From Actinomycetes bacterium (GTDB lineage Bacteria > Actinomycetota > Acidimicrobiia > Acidimicrobiales > RAAP-2), in NCBI GenBank assembly GCA_021777285.1, contig JAJYDR010000102.1:1-8304 (forward strand): DNA of 8,304 nt, in the 5' to 3' direction. The position numbers and the translations under genes were made by a program. Below the pieces are notes generated by a model, which worked only from the letters and a program-made list of their open reading frames with translations, searched no databases and was not told the origin of the DNA. Below, piece by piece: positions 4,921-8,304 of this stretch; position 1 is the stretch's first letter, and each line of letters begins with the position of its first letter.

Positions 4921-7057
4921 TGATGAAGGCGAGGATCAGCGCCTCGTCGTGCCACGCGTCGTAACGGCCGGATGGACCGCCGTGGCCGGCGCCGAGCTCG
5001 GTCTTTAGAAACGCGACGTTGTCCGCGTTCGCGTCGCGGAGCTTCAGCACCCACTTGGCCGGCTCCCAGAAGCCGACGCGCGAGTCGTTGAGACCGCCCG
5101 CGGCGAAGAGGTGCGGGTAGACCCGTACGCTTCCGTCCTCGTTGGTCGCGCGCACGTTGTCGTAGGGCGAGTACGACTTCATCGTCCGGTAGGTGGTCGC
5201 ACTGGCGTCGGGGTCGCCCCACTCCTCCCACTCGCCGACGGTGAGCGGGAGCGAGGCGTCGAGCATCGTTGTGAGGGCGTCGACGAACGGCACCTCTGCC
5301 ACGACGCACCGGAACAGTTCGGGGGCGAGGTTCATCACCGCGCCCATCAAGAGCCCTCCGGCCGAACCGCCACGGATGGCGAGCCGACGCGGTTCGGTCC
5401 AACCCGTCGCGATCAGGTCTCTCGCGACGGTGACGAAGTCGCTGAAGGTCGTGGGCTTCTGGGCGAGCTTGCCCATCTCGTACCAGGAGCGTCCCATCTC
5501 GCCGCCGCCGCGCACGTGGGCGATCGCGAAGATCACTCCACGCTCGAGCAGCGAAAGTCGGATCGATGAGAATCCCGGGTCGATGGAGATCTCGTAGCTG
5601 CCGTACCCGTAGAGCAGCAGGGGGGCGGGTCCGTTCGGGCTGATTGATCCGTCATCATTGAGGTGCACGACATCGCGCCGCGCGACGATGGACACGGGGA
5701 TTCGCTGTCCGTCGCTGGCCTCGACCCAGTGTCGGCCGGTGACGTAGGCGTCACGGTCGTAGCCGCCGCGCACGATCTGGCGCTTGCGAATGAGCAACTC
5801 GTGCGAGGCGAGGTCGACGTCGGCAATGAAGTTCGGCGTGACCATTGAGGTGATCGCCACGCGCAACGAGTCCGTCTCGAAGGTGGGGTTCACCCCGAGG
5901 GATACGGTGCTCGGCTGGTCGACCCCGTCGACCAGCCAGGAACGCCCGAGGAGGTCGGCGTCGAAGGGTGCCGCGGGGTCGAGCGGGACGATGCGCACCG
6001 TGGCGCAGCCATCCTCACGCTCACTGATGGCCAGGCACGTGGAGAACGCGTCGACGCCGTCGATCCGTGTACCCGGGCGGTGTGCGATCAGTTCGCGCCA
6101 CGCGAGGTCCGCGACGGGACGGCCGAGCAGGCGAAAGTCCGTCGCGTCCTCGTTCGTGATCTTTAGCCACCAGCGTGTGCCGGCGGCGGCGATGAGGTGC
6201 TCGACGCCGTACTCGACGCCCAGACGCCGCGCTTCGAGGACGACGAGTGGATCGGTGGGCCGGTCCGCCGCCAGGTAGCGGACCTCGGTCGTGGTCGAGG
6301 AGGCAATCGACACCACGATCACCTCGTTGTCGCGCGAACGTCCGACCGAGACGGTGAACTGCGCGTCGTCCTCCTGATAGACGAGTACGTCCTCGTTCGC
6401 CTCCGATCCGAGGCGGTGTCGCCAGACCTGCCACGGTCGCATGGCGTCGTCGACGCGCGTGTAGAAGAAGTAGTCACTACCGCTGGACCACGCGAAGCCG
6501 TAGTAGACGTCATCGAGGGTGTCGGCGAGCGGCAAGGCGCCGGTGAGTGATCGCACCGTCACCCGGTGGCGCTCGTCGCCGTCGAAGTCCACACCGACTG
6601 CGACCCATCGATCATCCGGACTCACGTCGAGCACGCCGATCGAGAGGAAATCGTGGCCCTGCGCCTCGAGGTTCTCGTCGAGGATTATCTGCTCACCGGC
6701 GAAGGCCACGAGTGGGTCGACGACTGGTGGGGTCGAGTCGCCCTCGGTGACCGGAACGCGACAGCTGATCGGGTAGTTGAGTCCCTCTCGGGTGCGCTCG
6801 AAATACCACCACGCACCGCGGCGTACCGGCACCGAGATGTCGGTCTCCTCGATCCGCCGCTTAATCTCGTCGAAGAGCTGGGCTTCGAGCGGAGCCAGGT
6901 GTTTGAGTGAGGCCGCCAGGAAGTCGTTCTCGGCGCGAAGATGCTCTAGGACTTCGGGATTCTCACGGTCCATGAGCCAGTAGTAGGGGTCTTCGCGGGT
7001 GTCGCCGTGGCGGGTGATGCGGTAGGGACGTTGTGGTACTGAAGGGGTGAGAGGCAC
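4904..7057 (-). CDS. ptrB: Oligopeptidase B (protease II), S9A family
   Basis: Serine peptidase of 717 aa, full length for the family, cytoplasmic with no signal peptide. It cleaves short peptides after Lys or Arg. The N-terminal part (about 1-430) would form the beta-propeller and starts with the typical HGDTREDPYYWL (17-28). The C-terminal alpha/beta-hydrolase carries the nucleophile S565 in GGSAGG (563-568), the acid D658 in GLNDSRV (655-661) and H692 in GHGGPSGR (691-698). E609 and E611 in VGEWEEWGDP match the two glutamates that give E. coli protease II its preference for basic residues; both proteins have 44 residues between the nucleophile and the first glutamate. A loop at about 636-648 (RATNEDGSVRV) is some eight residues longer than in E. 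coli. The GTG start at 7057 is supported by conserved sequence right after it. It is divergent from sufB across 83 bases, and no good ribosome-binding site precedes it. Confidence 0.95.
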   Translation of the reverse strand: MPLTPSVPQRPYRITRHGDTREDPYYWLMDRENPEVLEHLRAENDFLAASLKHLAPLEAQLFDEIKRRIEETDISVPVRRGAWWYFERTREGLNYPISCRVPVTEGDSTPPVVDPLVAFAGEQIILDENLEAQGHDFLSIGVLDVSPDDRWVAVGVDFDGDERHRVTVRSLTGALPLADTLDDVYYGFAWSSGSDYFFYTRVDDAMRPWQVWRHRLGSEANEDVLVYQEDDAQFTVSVGRSRDNEVIVVSIASSTTTEVRYLAADRPTDPLVVLEARRLGVEYGVEHLIAAAGTRWWLKITNEDATDFRLLGRPVADLAWRELIAHRPGTRIDGVDAFSTCLAISEREDGCATVRIVPLDPAAPFDADLLGRSWLVDGVDQPSTVSLGVNPTFETDSLRVAITSMVTPNFIADVDLASHELLIRKRQIVRGGYDRDAYVTGRHWVEASDGQRIPVSIVARRDVVHLNDDGSISPNGPAPLLLYGYGSYEISIDPGFSSIRLSLLERGVIFAIAHVRGGGEMGRSWYEMGKLAQKPTTFSDFVTVARDLIATGWTEPRRLAIRGGSAGGLLMGAVMNLAPELFRCVVAEVPFVDALTTMLDASLPLTVGEWEEWGDPDASATTYRTMKSYSPYDNVRATNEDGSVRVYPHLFAAGGLNDSRVGFWEPAKWVLKLRDANADNVAFLKTELGAGHGGPSGRYDAWHDEALILAFIINEIV
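5913..5937. repeat. Perfect 11-bp inverted repeat inside ptrB
   Basis: Arms GGCTGGTCGAC and GTCGACCAGCC are separated by CCC, giving a G+C-rich hairpin of 11 base pairs with a three-base loop on either strand. It lies inside the peptidase coding sequence, encoding the stretch around WLVDGVDQP (residues about 374-382). No run of T follows on the coding strand, so it does not look like an intrinsic terminator. Confidence 0.7.
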
Positions 7058-7079
7058 GGCTCCACTTTGCCAGTAATTT

Positions 7080-7110
7080 CTGACAGGGCAGGGACCATAG
7101 TTAGTACTAT
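7080..7110 (+). promoter_or_regulatory. Candidate sufB promoter
   Basis: CTGACA at 7080-7085 (five of six to TTGACA) and TACTAT at 7105-7110 (TANNNT) are 19 bases apart, slightly long for a sigma-70-type promoter. Transcription would start near 7117, leaving about 24 bases of leader that contain a ribosome-binding site. GATAAT at 7120-7125 is an alternative -10, but it would leave too short a leader for the ribosome-binding site. The -10 overlaps the dyad at 7095-7112. Confidence 0.45.
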
Positions 7111-7112
7111 GG
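7095..7112. promoter_or_regulatory. Dyad in the sufB/ptrB intergenic region, possible operator
   Basis: CCATAGT-TAGT-ACTATGG: two perfect 7-bp arms around a four-base spacer, in the 83-base gap between divergent ptrB and sufB and covering the candidate sufB -10. suf operons are commonly repressed by Fe-S regulators (SufR or Rrf2 types), so an operator role is plausible. The sequence does not match the SufR or IscR sites I remember, and no regulator gene is in the window. Confidence 0.4.
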
Positions 7113-7130
7113 GCGTAGGGATAATACCCA

Positions 7131-7136
7131 GAGGAG
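7131..7136 (+). promoter_or_regulatory. sufB ribosome-binding site
   Basis: GAGGAG four bases before ATG 7141. The spacing is short but usable, and the site agrees with the conserved N-terminus of SufB in fixing the start. Confidence 0.65.
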
Positions 7137-7140
7137 CGAC

Positions 7141-8304
7141 ATGACCATCGACAACTTGGACTTCAGTCGATACCAGCTGGGCTGGTCCGACGAACAGATT
7201 CCCGTCTTTAAGCCCAAGAAGGGCATCAATGAGGCCATCGTGCGCGAGATGTCCGGGATCAAGAATGAGGAGTCGTGGATGCGCGACTTCCGTCTGGCCG
7301 CACTCAAGCGCTTCGAGAAAAAGCCCATGTTGCCGTGGTTCGCGGATCGCATGCCGAACCTGGACTTCAACGATATCTACTACTACATTAAGCCCACCGA
7401 GAACCGAGTCGACCGGTGGGAGGACCTGCCCGACGCGATCAAGACGACCTACGAGCGCCTCGGTATTCCCGAGGCCGAACGCAAGTACCTCGCCGGCGTC
7501 ACGGCCCAGTACGAGTCCGAGGTCGTCTTCCACCGAAACCGTGAGGACCTCGAGCGCCTCGGGGTGCTGTTCTGTGACATGGACACGGCGGTACGCGAGT
7601 ACCCCGACCTCGTGCGCAAGTATTTCGGTACCGTCATCCCGCCCAACGACAACAAGTTCGCGGCGCTCAACTCGGCGGTGTGGAGTGGTGGGTCGTTCAT
7701 CTACGTGCCGCCGGGGGTGAAGGTCGACCAGCCGCTGCAGGCCTACTTCCGGATCAACACCGAGAACATGGGTCAGTTCGAGCGCACACTGATCATCGCC
7801 GACGAGGGGTCCCAGGTCCACTACGTCGAGGGCTGCTCGGCGCCGGTGTACTCGTCAGACTCGCTGCACTCGGCGGTCGTCGAGCTCGTGGCCCTGCCGG
7901 GCTCGCGCATCACCTACACGACGATCCAGAACTGGTCGAACAACGTCTACAACCTCGTGACCAAGCGGGCCCGTGCCGAGGCCGAGGCGCACGTTGAATG
8001 GATCGACGGCAACATCGGCTCGCGATTGACGATGAAGTACCCGTCGGTCTACCTCATGGGTCCCAAAGCATCGGGCGAGGTCTTGTCGGTGGCGTACGCG
8101 GGTCCCGGCCAGGTCCAAGACGCCGGTGCGAAGATGGTTCACGTCGCCCCCGAGACGACTTCGACGATCATCTCCAAGTCGATCTCCAAGGATGGGGGGC
8201 TGACGGCCTATCGCGGTCTAGTGAAGGTGGAAGAGGGCGCGACCGGGGCCAAGAGTTTCGTGCGCTGTGACGCGTTGATCCTCGACGAGTTCTCGACCTC
8301 GGAG
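7141..8304 (+). CDS. sufB: Fe-S cluster assembly scaffold SufB, 3' end missing
   Basis: Subunit of the SufBCD scaffold complex, which builds Fe-S clusters in the cytoplasm using sulfur delivered to SufB and SufC ATP hydrolysis. The frame is open from ATG 7141 to the right edge: 388 codons of a protein usually about 465-480 aa, so the last 80-90 residues are missing. Recognisable blocks are KKGINEAIVREMSGIKNEESWM (26-47), IPPNDNKFAALNSAVWSGGSF (166-186), VPPGVKVDQPLQAYFRIN (189-206), YVEGCSAPVYSSDSLHSAVVEL (228-249), TTIQNWSNNVYNLVTKR (260-276) and AGAKMVHVAPETTSTIISKSIS (328-349). C232, Q263 and W265 occupy the positions of E. coli C254, Q285 and W287, implicated in sulfur transfer. The gene is first on this strand after a divergent promoter region, so it likely opens a suf operon running off the window. 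No sufR-like gene lies immediately upstream, unlike the mycobacterial arrangement. Confidence 0.97.
   Translation, partial: MTIDNLDFSRYQLGWSDEQIPVFKPKKGINEAIVREMSGIKNEESWMRDFRLAALKRFEKKPMLPWFADRMPNLDFNDIYYYIKPTENRVDRWEDLPDAIKTTYERLGIPEAERKYLAGVTAQYESEVVFHRNREDLERLGVLFCDMDTAVREYPDLVRKYFGTVIPPNDNKFAALNSAVWSGGSFIYVPPGVKVDQPLQAYFRINTENMGQFERTLIIADEGSQVHYVEGCSAPVYSSDSLHSAVVELVALPGSRITYTTIQNWSNNVYNLVTKRARAEAEAHVEWIDGNIGSRLTMKYPSVYLMGPKASGEVLSVAYAGPGQVQDAGAKMVHVAPETTSTIISKSISKDGGLTAYRGLVKVEEGATGAKSFVRCDALILDEFSTSE

Noticed and set aside
7118..7129. GGGATAATACCC in the sufB leader as a hairpin or operator
   Set aside because: Only three base pairs (GGG/CCC) would form around a non-palindromic centre, too little to support a structure.
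6946..7821. Long minus-strand open frame (291 aa) opposite sufB
   Set aside because: It is antisense to an unmistakable sufB and crosses into ptrB; its translation shows no family resemblance. Long antisense frames are expected in G+C-rich genes.
1..8304. Mobile elements, CRISPR array, tRNA/rRNA genes, defence or toxin-antitoxin systems
   Set aside because: No transposase or integrase, no regularly spaced repeats, no structured RNA and no matching gene pairs were seen on either strand. The region reads as core chromosome.

Overview
The window looks like ordinary chromosomal DNA from a high-G+C actinobacterium. The G+C content is roughly two-thirds by eye. Most codons end in G or C, GTG starts are frequent, genes are packed with little or no space, and three starts look leaderless. 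The protein set (actinobacterial-type MutY, MaoC hydratase and SufB) fits Actinomycetota. A member of Acidimicrobiia is my best guess, but this is inference, not a measured placement. I see no mobile element, CRISPR array, tRNA, rRNA or phage gene.

Layout from left to right: (1) the 3' end of a nickel/cobalt (NiCoT-type) permease on +, cut by the window edge. (2) Convergent to it, with one base between the stops, an acyl-CoA dehydrogenase with a long N-terminal extension on -, resembling (2S)-methylsuccinyl-CoA dehydrogenase. (3) Divergent from it across 56 bases, a + strand cluster: a small DUF6941-like protein, a MaoC hot-dog hydratase resembling actinobacterial mesaconyl-CoA hydratase, and mutY, whose start overlaps the hydratase stop. 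(4) A flavin reductase-like flavoprotein with its own likely promoter, then a two-helix membrane protein of unknown function. (5) An oligopeptidase B gene on -, overlapping the membrane-protein gene tail-to-tail by 17 bases. (6) Divergent from it, sufB on +, cut by the right edge.

How the genes fit together: the dehydrogenase and the MaoC hydratase would catalyse consecutive steps of the ethylmalonyl-CoA pathway (methylsuccinyl-CoA to mesaconyl-CoA to beta-methylmalyl-CoA). This is the one metabolic theme in the window. MutY (oxidative DNA damage), SufB (Fe-S assembly; MutY itself carries a 4Fe-4S cluster) and the flavin reductase are loosely redox-related, but their adjacency is probably just compact packing.

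The points most worth checking are in expression signals. mutY has no ATG, GTG or TTG start that keeps its conserved N-terminus and seems to start at CTG inside a CTGA overlap. Three genes have a TANNNT hexamer exactly six bases before the start codon. An 18-bp dyad lies in the sufB/oligopeptidase B promoter region. I found no convincing previously undescribed multi-gene system.
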